The position numbers and the translations under genes are program-made. Below the pieces are notes generated by a model. That model did not search any database, was not told the origin of the DNA, and saw nothing but the letters and a program-made list of their open reading frames with translations. From positions 56,097 to 120,096 of the forward strand of contig CAYJIZ010000006.1 in NCBI GenBank assembly GCA_964370395.1: a stretch of 64,000 nucleotides of DNA, read 5' to 3'. Below, one piece after another: positions 52,301-59,631 of this stretch. Positions within the stretch are counted from its first letter, which is position 1, and the number at the start of each line of letters is the position of its first letter. The stretch comes from JBGUVL01 sp964370395 (GTDB taxonomy: Bacteria > Bacillota_I > Bacilli_A > Erysipelotrichales > Erysipelotrichaceae).

Positions 52301-54515
52301 ACAAAACGTAATATTACGTAATGTGAAAGATGCGATAAATTCAAGTGGGCTAAAATCAGTTGAGTATTATGTTGCTACAGCAGGAAAAGACAAACAATTG
52401 ACGAAGTTTGCAAATGATTTAACAAGTATTAAACAATTGTCAAATGCACAATGGGAAACGCTTCCTGCTCAACAACTAACAGCATTGAAAGAAAACAAAG
52501 ATGTGGTTCTTGCGAGTTTAAAAGTTGATCACGAGTATGTGATTTATGTAAAAATAAAAGATGTCGCTGGAAATGTGCATTACATTTCGAGTGATGGAAT
52601 TACAATTGATGCCAGTGAACCTGTAATTGAAACAGATTACAAAGCAGGGACATGGATTATCAGTGATGATACTTTCATTAATGCGGTTGTAAAGGATAAT
52701 TTATCTGGAGTGAAAGAAGGAAGTTATGATATTGTTCAAAATACGAAACAACACACGTATACTTTCAATGCGGATGCACGAGATGGAAAATTTGTAATTG
52801 ATGCGAAACAATTTCATGAAGGGTCAAATCAATTAACGATTAAAGCGAGTGATGTGGCAGGAAATGTTGCACAAGATTACCTAGTAGAAGTACGAAAAGA
52901 TACAGTAAAACCAGAAATTCATGTGAATCAAGGAAACTCTACATCGCACCAAGTAGGAATTATTGTGGACAAAATTGGGGCTTCCGATATAAAAGAGGTG
53001 CACGTGTCTTCGGATAATGGTTTATTTAATAAAGAGGATATTACTTCTCACTATGGAGAAGGTATTCAAGTCACAAGAAATGGTACGTATACTTTTGTAT
53101 TAGTAAATAATGCAGGTGTAGCAAGTGATCCAGTACACATTACAATTGACGATTTACAAGCACCACCAACTGTGAAAGTAGAGGGGTTTGATGCATTTGA
53201 TGATGAATATGTTTCAGGAACATGGAGTCGAAGCGAAATAGCACTTAAAGTCAGCGTAGAAGAAACACAAATAGGGAAAAGTACATATGAGTATTCACTT
53301 GATAATAAGACTTGGAAAGTAATGGACCCAGATGCGAATGATGAATATTGGATAACGCATCGTGACAATGGTGAATATACGTATTACTTTAGAGTAACTG
53401 CTGCTGATGGAGCAAGAAGTGATGTGGTTAGCTTTGATGTGAAGTTGGATACAACAATTCCTGAATTCACATATGAAATCACACCGAAAGAAAACACGAA
53501 TCGTTGGGTAGATGTTGAAATTCATCCGTTGAATGATGCAACAACACTATCTTATTCATTTGATGGTGGAGAAACATTTTCTAAATCGAAGACACAACGA
53601 TTTATTAGTAATGGTTATGTGGATTTAGTAGTAAAAAATGAAACAGGTACAACCGCAGAAAAAACTGCACAAATTGATACGATTGATCGCTTGTCACCGT
53701 TAATGATAGTATATGAAAACCAAATTAATGATGATAATAAATATCGTGTTGAACTTGAGGTGAACGACGCACCAAAAAACTTAGACTTCATTGAAACAGG
53801 AGTTCATCAAGTATTTATCACAAGTGAAAATCCATATAGTGAAGTTAGTGTTCGTACAAAACCTCTTGAGAAAGATTATGTTCTTGAAAAAGCGGGGAAC
53901 CAACACTATGTAACCAAAGGGGAATTCAAAGCAGAAGTGAATGGAAACAGCAATGATAATTATTGGATCATTGCAACGGATAATGTGGGTAACTATAAGA
54001 TTAAGTCTTTTAGAGTTGATCCAGATAGTGGTAAAGTGGAAGAAAAGCCAGATCCAGAAAATCCTGAACAACCAGGCAAACCGAACAAACCAGGAGATAC
54101 AAATAAGCCAACTACTCCAAATCATCCAAACCAACCGGGTGATGGAAGTAATGATGTGATTGGAGATGCGATGAAAGATGTGGAAGACATTGAAAAAGAA
54201 ATCACCAATTCTAAGGGAGAAAATACGACAGAGCTATTAATACGTCGTCAAGCAAAATTAGATGAATTAATTGAACAGTTGCTTCGTAATCTTCCAAGCG
54301 ATACAAAACAACAAAAAGAAGTGTTGCAAAAAATGTTAGAGTTAGATTTAACAAACCAACAACGTAAGACGATTAAAGATCGTTTGGCAGCGATTAAAGA
54401 CGATTCTCTTGTTGTTTATATTTGGATTCCGTTTGTTATTCTGTTTGTACTGGTAAGTGCTATTTATGTATACAAAAAACGAAGATTGGAGAAACAATAT
54501 GAAGATATCGAATAA
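46347..54515 (+). CDS. Giant membrane-anchored surface protein 2 (2722 residues), paralogue of protein 1
   Basis: ATG 46347 follows the stop of gene 1 by 1 base, with GAGGG inside the end of gene 1; an upstream in-frame ATG at 46326 is less likely. Signal peptide about 1-39. The layout repeats protein 1: beta-rich N-terminal strands (SDGTYLFDNVTISG), a Gly-rich block (about 137-358), MBG-like repeats (about 510-940; YTFKYENNIEVG, YTLTYENNIKAG), an MBG-type KRPIYVVPEKDQIKFSGDNE segment, then three supermodules near 1130, 1542 and 1955. Next come a Pro-rich linker, a predicted coiled coil (about 2610-2680), a TM helix and a short basic tail. There is no LPXTG. A C-terminal coiled coil absent from protein 1 suggests oligomerisation. 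Probable adhesin; the ligand is unknown. Confidence 0.85.
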   Translation: MLHFIKKRNIIKKMTICALALSLLTSVFALQYLKVVVNADVTYKKEYNGVQSQPITLSDGTYLFDNVTISGNSSQPSAVIIQGKVTIVLKGVNNISGYDARWIGEAQLASGAGIQVEKIGTYSNELTIQGDKDATLNVKGGNANKGEDGFNGGDGHSNKSPSAGRGGKGGNGASAAIGGRGGTNGSGTVAKGKDCGKVTLLGGFNLNTEAGAGGRGGKGGNGGRSDGDYYFIYINLSSGAGGGGGGGGGFPAVAIGGGGGAGDNGGRGADGEGVRTTSLAAFPKAGGAGGGGGRGWGAGGGGGSGFFAYYIGQPKYSSIRPKGGQGGLDPKHYGQGGQTGIMEATLAGSGHDAGGYILKVSSYSGDIVSVDDAEARRNGGFIYTTRNASSEPQQRRNGYDFCGRSASNVNEYSMWGGYGTDCAWAFRLQGGGETPEAKTGSGMGRRYELWIRDGGSSDEGRAINSGGGAGAITIDKSENITWPEEGDTGNGGGPDQDPGDDKTPIRTIIDLSHKDTKITFNPAVGKYTGKPVDPQISIVSSTGINVDPKAYDIATVGDLYGPGTVTYRFIGKGQDYEPQWVENETTREYTIEKGDLTAYLEETEGFYTRTIYNTFKVKVVGLQTDGGQVKWDVKADPSTPDVQFTVTESTADTITVESTKNIGIINVNATVTEGSRYKEFICEPVQLNVIAAGANLFSISKIDDQEYTGSEIKPPFKVTFDGKELKEGIDYTFKYENNIEVGRAKIVITGIGEYTGNFNNYFNIIPADISEIKFNNANYSTTPGSLKNLYYTSYSQTSPPLDGWLKGKQMVEGKDYTLSYSNLTEVGPVVVSVVGIGNYTKSTTLQYEILPTSIEDISGIVVNAPANVVYNGKPQQSKPTVMLNGRILKENIDYTLTYENNIKAGIATVVIHGKGNFTTDSTRTTQFEILKRPIYVVPEKDQIKFSGDNEPLYKYHLDNVVEGDKVTLKEDGKMIRESGEGVGEYAFRIGDLGLDYGKYDNDNYLLYMTPDTVTFKVQAYDTDEVAIIRGEIINKQTGERALVNEKTGWYNNIVEVVAPKGYLISRNCELDPEGTSAENSFWQPYFSSEDGDFSKDGEGMTYYLMKIPEKAGDKALISQAKQVKYKQDTIAPSNRIEMNQKKIYTELKKDLSFKTYFQNDVILDIIASDETSGVASNDYFLADKEYTKKELDSVNSWVSKSEAEYQLKLDTEMKKIMYLRTIDVAGNVTYSNTDGFIIDKTAPYITITYPNENKWVTGKDGVVEINVKEELSGVDERYVDYHLEYVDGKVSDPYIIKLDKDGNAIVKDLVDGDYEFIVTAVDNAGNAHSEQVHIKIDTIAPTLELKGDITKYEQSKDIEILANVGPSGVDKVYAQRQDYGNPCENNGTWIDITDEYNNNNHKYNVDENGTYYIKYINGAQVESNIASISFDTIDKTKPTVNVRAITVSDNNAYTSNTWTRDNVKVFFENSADNKGNTKYSYRIKKTSDSDFSDWQSTTRKNDYEASILLSQTGSYDIEMKIVSEAGMESSITAFVVKIDKQLPTGKITLVDKSWEDFISKPEFKDYYNSDQLFVVTPSDALSGIGKVDYILLEDTDESYTPDTIEEYVATNGGWKNGNIEIDNKVNVPIVGDKAYTIFVKITDKVGNVRYLGSDGAIIDKTKPILTIDKSEMIDYDYPISATKWITNPFAVLPTTLSDTLSGQDILKIKYTLNGENMEEQYDISSGNYDITSLPDGQYDLVVEGYDKAKNVANETIVINKDTVLPTANLKGDTINLGSTKKVTMDPKVGVSGLKEVSYQFVKAGDSFDKEKSWTTITNTYMDGLKVTQKGTIYVKVVNNLGIESIETIEFGNIEKAPVKIVVDTVDEDGILVNATDDWYPAINVRFYNNPKNVSGFEYEYHTGDNVWEKVAANEDGYAFIKAPEGETTYTLRITNTDTKEEDITTIKVKVDTTKPTGELSTTAQNTRTWTDANRTISIEYGLHEAQNVILRNVKDAINSSGLKSVEYYVATAGKDKQLTKFANDLTSIKQLSNAQWETLPAQQLTALKENKDVVLASLKVDHEYVIYVKIKDVAGNVHYISSDGITIDASEPVIETDYKAGTWIISDDTFINAVVKDNLSGVKEGSYDIVQNTKQHTYTFNADARDGKFVIDAKQFHEGSNQLTIKASDVAGNVAQDYLVEVRKDTVKPEIHVNQGNSTSHQVGIIVDKIGASDIKEVHVSSDNGLFNKEDITSHYGEGIQVTRNGTYTFVLVNNAGVASDPVHITIDDLQAPPTVKVEGFDAFDDEYVSGTWSRSEIALKVSVEETQIGKSTYEYSLDNKTWKVMDPDANDEYWITHRDNGEYTYYFRVTAADGARSDVVSFDVKLDTTIPEFTYEITPKENTNRWVDVEIHPLNDATTLSYSFDGGETFSKSKTQRFISNGYVDLVVKNETGTTAEKTAQIDTIDRLSPLMIVYENQINDDNKYRVELEVNDAPKNLDFIETGVHQVFITSENPYSEVSVRTKPLEKDYVLEKAGNQHYVTKGEFKAEVNGNSNDNYWIIATDNVGNYKIKSFRVDPDSGKVEEKPDPENPEQPGKPNKPGDTNKPTTPNHPNQPGDGSNDVIGDAMKDVEDIEKEITNSKGENTTELLIRRQAKLDELIEQLLRNLPSDTKQQKEVLQKMLELDLTNQQRKTIKDRLAAIKDDSLVVYIWIPFVILFVLVSAIYVYKKRRLEKQYEDIE
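46755..47425 (+). repeat. Glycine-rich coding repeat of giant protein 2
   Basis: GGT/GGA/GGC triplets encode GGRGGKGGNGG, SGAGGGGGGGGGF and similar runs. It is at the same relative place as in gene 1 but diverged in sequence, and locally G-rich in an AT-rich gene. Confidence 0.85.
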
Positions 54516-54816
54516 AAGAATAAATGCAAAATTCATGAGTAATGTACTTCTTGTATTAGGAATACTTACGTTACTGTATTATGGGTATATGCTTTTTCAA
54601 ACTTGTGGGTATATGGCTACCTTAATTGAACAAAAAGAAATCATTGTATCACAAAGTTTTGGAAAGGTTGTGCAATATGTAATGACAAACAGTTTTAGTT
54701 ATTTGTTTTATAGCGTATCTTTATTTGTGTTTGCTTACTTATTAAGACAATGTGATCAAGGTAGCAAACTACCAATTGAAAAAGAAGAAGATAACATAGC
54801 ACAAGAGCAAGAGTGA
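54499..54816 (+). CDS. Small two-TM membrane protein of the giant surface-protein operon
   Basis: 105 residues from ATG 54499, with GGAG about 9 bases upstream; it overlaps the end of giant gene 2 by 17 bases, so translation is coupled. Two hydrophobic helices (about 14-33 and 68-86) bracket a short external loop containing QTCGYMA, and the acidic tail is cytoplasmic. No family is recognised. The coupling to the giant genes suggests it helps insert, anchor or assemble them. A terminator follows directly. Confidence 0.8.
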   Translation: MKISNKRINAKFMSNVLLVLGILTLLYYGYMLFQTCGYMATLIEQKEIIVSQSFGKVVQYVMTNSFSYLFYSVSLFVFAYLLRQCDQGSKLPIEKEEDNIAQEQE

Positions 54817-54820
54817 TAGT

Positions 54821-54853
54821 AAAAACGCAAGCGATAATAGCTTGCGTTTTTTT
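54821..54853 (+). terminator. Terminator of the giant surface-protein operon
   Basis: AAAAACGCAAGC/GCTTGCGTTTTT with loop GATAATA and a T-run. Confidence 0.93.
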
Positions 54854-54889
54854 ATGCTTGAGGTAAAATAAAAACAAGTGAGGAAGAAG

Positions 54890-55684
54890 ATGAATCAATT
54901 AATGCGTAAACAAGAAGAGATGAAAGCGGATTGTAGCCAATGTTGTGGATTGTGTTGTGCTGCCTTATATTTTGCGAAGATGGATGGCTTTCCTTATGAT
55001 AAGCAAGCAATGGAGGCGTGTCATTATTTGTTAGAAGATTATCGTTGTCAAATTCATCCACAATTAGTAGAGAAAGGACTTAGTGGTTGCATTGGCTACG
55101 ATTGTTTTGGAGCAGGGCAGTTCATAACTCAAATACGTTACAAGAAAGAAACATGGAAACAAAACAAAGAGATAGAAAAGGAAATGTTTGAAGTGTTTCC
55201 TATTGTTTTTCAACTGTTTCAAATTCGTTATTATATTCTGGAAGCAAAACGAATTGCGAAGGATGCGACAAGTATTTCGAAGCTACAATATTTATACAAT
55301 GAAAATGAATTGATTGCCAATGCTCCAACAAGTGAATTACTGCAGTTTTCACTAGATGAGTATCGTGCAAGTGTAAATAAAATAATCAAAGATGTGTTAC
55401 GTAATCTGCATTTAAAAAGAGTGAATCACTGTCTAGGCAAAAATTTCGCAAAGCAGAATTTGGATTCTAATGATTTTACTATGACATTGTTGATCGCAAC
55501 GAATTTTGAAGGGTGTCAGTTTGGAAAGAGTGTTTTCTTAGGAGCAGATACCAGAGATGCAAATTTTAAAAATGCAGACTTAAGCCAAGCTCTTTTTTTG
55601 AGTCAAGAGCAAGTGAACAGAGCAAAAGGGAATTGCGATACAAAGCTTCCTAAACATTTGTCTTATCCGATTACTTATAAATAA
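54890..55684 (+). CDS. Cys-rich N-terminal / pentapeptide-repeat protein
   Basis: 264 residues from ATG 54890, with GAGGAAG upstream; a GTG at 54878 would precede that site. The N-terminus has ADCSQCCGLCCAALYFA, a later C in EDYRCQIHP, and a second cluster in GCIGYDCFGAGQ. These are the hallmark of a family with an Fe-S or zinc-type Cys set joined to a C-terminal pentapeptide-repeat segment (here about 205-245, ATNFEG/GADTRDANFKNADLSQA). Family function is not established. The short pentapeptide tract has too few coils to mimic DNA as Qnr proteins do. It is a single gene with its own terminator. Confidence 0.8.
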   Translation: MNQLMRKQEEMKADCSQCCGLCCAALYFAKMDGFPYDKQAMEACHYLLEDYRCQIHPQLVEKGLSGCIGYDCFGAGQFITQIRYKKETWKQNKEIEKEMFEVFPIVFQLFQIRYYILEAKRIAKDATSISKLQYLYNENELIANAPTSELLQFSLDEYRASVNKIIKDVLRNLHLKRVNHCLGKNFAKQNLDSNDFTMTLLIATNFEGCQFGKSVFLGADTRDANFKNADLSQALFLSQEQVNRAKGNCDTKLPKHLSYPITYK

Positions 55685-55708
55685 AATGCGTGGAAATGCG
55701 CATTTTTT
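55683..55708 (+). terminator. Terminator of the pentapeptide-repeat gene
   Basis: AAAATGCG/CGCATTTT stem, loop TGGAAATG, then T's. It overlaps the stop codon. Confidence 0.8.
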
Positions 55709-55725
55709 CTTATTCCAATTTATGG

Positions 55726-55731
55726 TATAAT
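55726..55731 (+). promoter_or_regulatory. -10 box of the DUF349 gene
   Basis: TATAAT about 65 bases before the ATG; the -35 is not clear. AGGAGG precedes the start. Confidence 0.55.
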
Positions 55732-55797
55732 ATTGCTATTAAGTGTTGTTGAAGTAGTGAAATTTAGATAAAAAGTATTTGATAGGAGGAATAGAAA

Positions 55798-56949
55798 ATG
55801 GCTGATTACGATAACATGTACGAAGAAAATGATTTTGATGAGGATATTCAATTACGAGAAGAGTTAATTGAGGAAGCACAACAATTGCAAGTAGAAGAAG
55901 ATTTGTCACAAACATTACGCGCAGCAAATGATTTGCGTCGTCGATGGAAGAAGATTGCGTTTTGGGACTCTGCGTATGAGGAAACATTGCGCGAAAAATT
56001 CGATGCGATTTTAGATGTGTTTTATCGTCAACAAAATGAAGTTTATAAAGCAAATGAAATAATGAAGCAAGAATTGATTGAGGAAGCAAAACAATTAAAA
56101 GGAGCGAGTAACTTTAAAGATGCGACAGCAAGTGCCAATACTTTGATGCAACGCTGGAAAGAAATTGGAAGTGCAGGCAGAGATAACGATGAACGTTTAT
56201 GGACTGCGTTTAATGAAGCTCGTAATGTATTCTTTGCGAAAAAAGAAGAACACTGGGAAAACTTACAGGATCAATTTAAAAATGCTAAACAAGTAAAAGA
56301 AGAAATCATTACGAAAGCAAAAGCAGTTTCAAATAGTGATGAGTGGCAAAAGACAGGTGCTGTATTCCGTGAATTAATGGAACAGTGGAAAGCGGTAGGT
56401 AGCGCTGGAAGAGAAGTGGAAGATACGTTGTGGGAAGCGTTTAATGAGCAAAGACAAGCATTTTATACACGTAGAGATGCGTACTATGAAACACAACGTG
56501 AACAACATGATAAAAACTTTGATGCGAAAAAAGTGTTGTTAGAAAAGGCGCAAGCAATTCAGGAAGAAGCATATTATTCTCGTGAAAATACACAAGCTTT
56601 GAAAGAATTAGCACAACAATGGAAAGCAATTGGAAGTTGTGGTAAAACACGTGAAAATGATTTATGGGATTCTTTCCGTAAAGTTAATGATGCCTATTTT
56701 GCTGGTTTAAAACAATACAATGAACAAAAACAAGAACAATGGCGTCAAAGTATCATTGATGCGCGTACGCGTAAATTGGACTTAATTCAAAAACAAAAAC
56801 GTCAAATTAAGCATATGCAAGATGAGATAGTAGGGTTATTAGGAGAAAGAGCCATTAATGATATGGAAGAAGCAATCAAAGAAAAAGAAGAGTTCATTTT
56901 AGAGTTAGAGGAACAAGTGAAAGAATTGGATGCAAAATTAGTAGAGTAA
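55798..56949 (+). CDS. DUF349-repeat protein
   Basis: 383 residues, almost wholly helical. Four DUF349 repeats of about 70-75 residues are visible (motif WKxIGSxGRxxDxxLWxxFNxxxxxFF at about 45, 120, 195 and 275), then a C-terminal coiled coil (about 330-383). DUF349 proteins are often linked to stress or nucleic-acid functions, but no activity is established. AGGAGG lies 8 bases before the ATG. The last 70 bases have a decayed copy at 63159-63229, beyond the trehalose locus. Confidence 0.88.
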   Translation: MADYDNMYEENDFDEDIQLREELIEEAQQLQVEEDLSQTLRAANDLRRRWKKIAFWDSAYEETLREKFDAILDVFYRQQNEVYKANEIMKQELIEEAKQLKGASNFKDATASANTLMQRWKEIGSAGRDNDERLWTAFNEARNVFFAKKEEHWENLQDQFKNAKQVKEEIITKAKAVSNSDEWQKTGAVFRELMEQWKAVGSAGREVEDTLWEAFNEQRQAFYTRRDAYYETQREQHDKNFDAKKVLLEKAQAIQEEAYYSRENTQALKELAQQWKAIGSCGKTRENDLWDSFRKVNDAYFAGLKQYNEQKQEQWRQSIIDARTRKLDLIQKQKRQIKHMQDEIVGLLGERAINDMEEAIKEKEEFILELEEQVKELDAKLVE

Positions 56950-56954
56950 AAGAA

Positions 56955-56985
56955 AAGTGCAAATCGTAAGATTTGCACTTATTTT
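56955..56985. terminator. Bidirectional terminator between the DUF349 gene and treR
   Basis: AAGTGCAAATC/GATTTGCACTT, 11-bp stem, loop GTAA. The stop codon of treR lies in the right arm. Confidence 0.85.
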
Positions 56986-57701
56986 ATTCTGCTTGTGATT
57001 TGATCTGCAAAGATGAAATGGTCTGGGTGATGCCTTGATTGTGTATATTCAAATAAATAACCTTTATCAGAATACGTGTGACTTGTAATCTTAATCACAC
57101 AGTTTAAATCATTAAGTGGCATGATCCTTTCATCTTGTTCGTTTGCTTTCTCAATTGATATTTGTCTTTGAATGTTTGCTAACTTCACATTCAACGTGTT
57201 CTCTAAATAATTAAAGATCGACGATTCCGCGATTTCTTTCGTTAATCCAGGAACGTATTTTTTGCGATAGTAGTTATCATCAATGATTAATGCTTCGCCA
57301 TTTATATAACGAAGACGTTGGATATAATAGACTTCTTCACCAATTGGAAAAGAAGTAAGTTGAGAAAGTGGCTCATCAATTGTAGTGATGGCAAAGGTTT
57401 TAACAATCGTATGAAATACCATATGGTTACGAATCGCAAACTCCTTAAACGACTCAATTCCTCCTAATACAAATTTAGTGGATGTGTTAGGGGTGTAGAT
57501 TACTTGTACCCCTTTTCCATGTAATGATTGTGTATAACCATTGCTCGTTAATTGTGCCAAAGCACTACGCAAACTATAACGAGAACAGTCGTATTCTTGC
57601 ATCAATGCACTTTCTGATGGCAAAAATGATTCTTTTGGATATTGATTGCTTTCTATCTTGTTTTTTAAATCAACGTAGATGTCATAAAACTTCGGTTTCA
57701 T
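56979..57701 (-). CDS. treR: TreR-type GntR/HutC transcriptional repressor
   Basis: 240 residues. The N-terminal winged helix has LPSESALMQEYDCSRYSLRSALAQLTSNGYTQSLHGKG, and a C-terminal UTRA ligand domain (about 85-240) has EVYYIQRLRYINGEALIIDDNYY. In Bacillota TreR represses the trehalose operon and is released by trehalose-6-phosphate. ATG 57701 is preferred because GGTGAT and AAGGGG lie upstream; a GTG at 57725 overlaps the promoter. The palindromes ACTTGTTCGAACAAGT and relatives at 59468-59596 are its expected sites. Confidence 0.88.
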   Translation of the reverse strand: MKPKFYDIYVDLKNKIESNQYPKESFLPSESALMQEYDCSRYSLRSALAQLTSNGYTQSLHGKGVQVIYTPNTSTKFVLGGIESFKEFAIRNHMVFHTIVKTFAITTIDEPLSQLTSFPIGEEVYYIQRLRYINGEALIIDDNYYRKKYVPGLTKEIAESSIFNYLENTLNVKLANIQRQISIEKANEQDERIMPLNDLNCVIKITSHTYSDKGYLFEYTQSRHHPDHFIFADQITSRIK

Positions 57702-57754
57702 TCGTATCACCAACCCCTTATCCACTATTATACACTATCACAAAGCTTTTTTTA

Positions 57755-59449
57755 TTATTTATTTAAGTAATATAAGAAAGTAGCGGCGGTCCAAGAAAAA
57801 GAACAATCGCGTAATCCAACACCGCTAATGGCATCAAAGTTTTCATAAAAACTTGATTGGTTGATTAAGGTTTTGAATTTATCGATCAAGCTATTTGCTA
57901 AATCATTTTCATTGCATGCTTTTAGTGCTTCAATAATTAATAAAGAAGAAGGTGCCCAAATAGGCCCACGCCAATATGCATCACTGCAATAGAATTCACT
58001 ATTTACTTGTTCGGTAGCAATACCCCATTGTGTGATGTACTCGTCTTTTATTTTTGCTACCATCGCTTTTTGTATGTTTTTTGGTAAACGATCTTCTAAA
58101 ATAAGTGAGATATAAGGCAATAGAGCTTTGTGTCCAACTTGTTTCTTTGTATATGTATGCATCGCAATAGGGAGGTCATCTTGAATAAAGTGTGCTAAGA
58201 ACTTAGTTGTTAATGCATCTGCTTTTTGTTGGTACAAAAGGCATTCTTCCTCCCTATTTAATAATTTGGCAATCTTGCTTAGGCAATCTAAGTTTTTAAT
58301 TAAGAATGCAGTTAAATCAGGAGAGTCAACTACGACTAAATCAGCGAACACACTACTGTTGTCTTGTCCGCTATCGTTACCATGCTGGTACTCGCAAATG
58401 CCATCTTGATTACTATCTTTGTAAGTGAAATAGAAATTTGTTAGTTTCACAATCCAATCATAGATTTTTTTAAGTTGTGTTTCGTTAAAGTGCTGGTGTT
58501 CCATCATCTTTAAAAAGAAGTAACCATGAACGGGAGGTTTTGAAAAGTTCCATCGAATAGTGGAATCGCTTAGAGAACCTGGAATTTGTCCTAGTTCATC
58601 TTGGTGATCAAAAACTACTTCCATGTTTGCAAATGCTAGTTCATCATGGTGGCCACTTAATGCCAATGAGGCAAAGGCGTTATCCCAACTCCATATACCA
58701 GGGAAGTGATGGCTTGAAGCATAGATACCATAACGTTTTAAATTTGCTTGAGGGGCAACTGTGTTTGACCATAAAACATAGGCAGCTTCTTTTGCTTTCT
58801 CAATGTATTTTTCTTCTTGGATATGAAAGGCATCATAAAATGCCATAAAGTTTAAAAGGGCATTGCTTGCGCAAATCTCATAATCGAAGTAGTTCGTACT
58901 TGGAATATTCGTATTTGTTGCGATATCTTCAATAATGAAAGACAATTCTTCATCCTCGTTTTGTTGTAAGGAAATTGTCGATGTATTGTTGGATGTGTCT
59001 GTACTTCCAATATTACTGATGTGTATATCTTGTTCAAGACTAATGTTGCCTTGTTGAGGATACACTAAGTATTTCGTTAAGTTTTTATAACTATTAATAA
59101 TACAGTACGATGTCGTATCATTTTGTAAATAATAATTGTATTCGTAATTGTATACAGGAAGGGTATCGATTAAAAAACTAATTTCTGGATGAAATGCTTT
59201 CACCAATAATCGTTTTTCGTCAATAAAACAAATTTTTCCAACCCCATCAGGGAAGTGTAGTATAATTTCATTAAAGGAAGCTTCGATTGTATAATTGCAT
59301 TTTTTGTTTTTATACAAAGGAATTATTTTCATACTGTTCATGCATTTCTTTGATTTACCATGCAACGAACGAATGTATAATTCGTTATTTTCTTCTACAA
59401 TAGATAAGTAAGAACCATAATAACTAAAAGGGATTCTATTTATTTTCAT
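57755..59449 (-). CDS. GH63/trehalase-like (alpha/alpha)6-barrel glucosidase
   Basis: 564 residues from the ATG at 59449, with AGGAG upstream; the alternative start 24 bases earlier lies before it. An N-terminal beta-sandwich (about 1-190) is followed by an (alpha/alpha)6 barrel. Motifs of clan GH-G are PGIWSWDNAFASLAL, the general acid region YQHGNDSGQDNSSVF, VNSEFYCSDAYWRGPIWAPSSLL, and FYENFDAISG with the base Glu. The GH63 set includes mannosylglycerate and glucosylglycerate hydrolases and other alpha-glucosidases. No signal peptide, so it acts in the cytoplasm. Divergent from treP with shared TreR-type operators, it should act on trehalose or a related glucoside. The true substrate is unknown. 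Confidence 0.8.
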   Translation of the reverse strand: MKINRIPFSYYGSYLSIVEENNELYIRSLHGKSKKCMNSMKIIPLYKNKKCNYTIEASFNEIILHFPDGVGKICFIDEKRLLVKAFHPEISFLIDTLPVYNYEYNYYLQNDTTSYCIINSYKNLTKYLVYPQQGNISLEQDIHISNIGSTDTSNNTSTISLQQNEDEELSFIIEDIATNTNIPSTNYFDYEICASNALLNFMAFYDAFHIQEEKYIEKAKEAAYVLWSNTVAPQANLKRYGIYASSHHFPGIWSWDNAFASLALSGHHDELAFANMEVVFDHQDELGQIPGSLSDSTIRWNFSKPPVHGYFFLKMMEHQHFNETQLKKIYDWIVKLTNFYFTYKDSNQDGICEYQHGNDSGQDNSSVFADLVVVDSPDLTAFLIKNLDCLSKIAKLLNREEECLLYQQKADALTTKFLAHFIQDDLPIAMHTYTKKQVGHKALLPYISLILEDRLPKNIQKAMVAKIKDEYITQWGIATEQVNSEFYCSDAYWRGPIWAPSSLLIIEALKACNENDLANSLIDKFKTLINQSSFYENFDAISGVGLRDCSFSWTAATFLYYLNK

Positions 59450-59467
59450 AATAATGTCTCCTAACAT

Positions 59468-59483
59468 ACTCATTCGAACAAGT
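59468..59483. promoter_or_regulatory. TreR-type operator over the GH63-like promoter
   Basis: ACTCATTCGAACAAGT, 14 of 16 matches to the perfect site at 59581. It covers the expected start of the minus-strand transcript. Confidence 0.7.
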
Positions 59484-59485
59484 AT

Positions 59486-59513
59486 ATTGTAGCATAATTC
59501 CTTTAATAATCAA
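59486..59513 (-). promoter_or_regulatory. Promoter of the GH63-like gene
   Basis: On the minus strand TTGATT (59513-59508), 16 bases, TACAAT (59491-59486). Confidence 0.65.
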
Positions 59514-59526
59514 CTTTTATTTTAAA

Positions 59527-59540
59527 TGTAAGCGTTTTAA
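59527..59540 (+). promoter_or_regulatory. cre-like CcpA site of the trehalose locus
   Basis: TGTAAGCGTTTTAA matches the consensus at 13 of 14 positions and lies 9 bases upstream of the treP -35 box. Confidence 0.7.
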
Positions 59541-59549
59541 TAAAAAATG

Positions 59550-59596
59550 TTGACAAACACATTCGAATAAGTTATCATACACTTGTTCGAACAAGT
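59550..59596 (+). promoter_or_regulatory. treP promoter with two TreR-type operators
   Basis: Promoter TTGACA (59550-59555), 17 bases, TATCAT (59573-59578). ACACATTCGAATAAGT (59557-59572, 12 of 16) fills the spacer, and the perfect palindrome ACTTGTTCGAACAAGT (59581-59596) covers +1. Confidence 0.82.
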
Positions 59597-59631
59597 ATTG
59601 ATTGATTATTCCAAATAAGGAGGAGAATGAA

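Noticed and set aside
54890..55684. Qnr-like quinolone-protection protein
   Set aside because: The pentapeptide tract is far too short, and the Cys-rich N-terminus belongs to another family.
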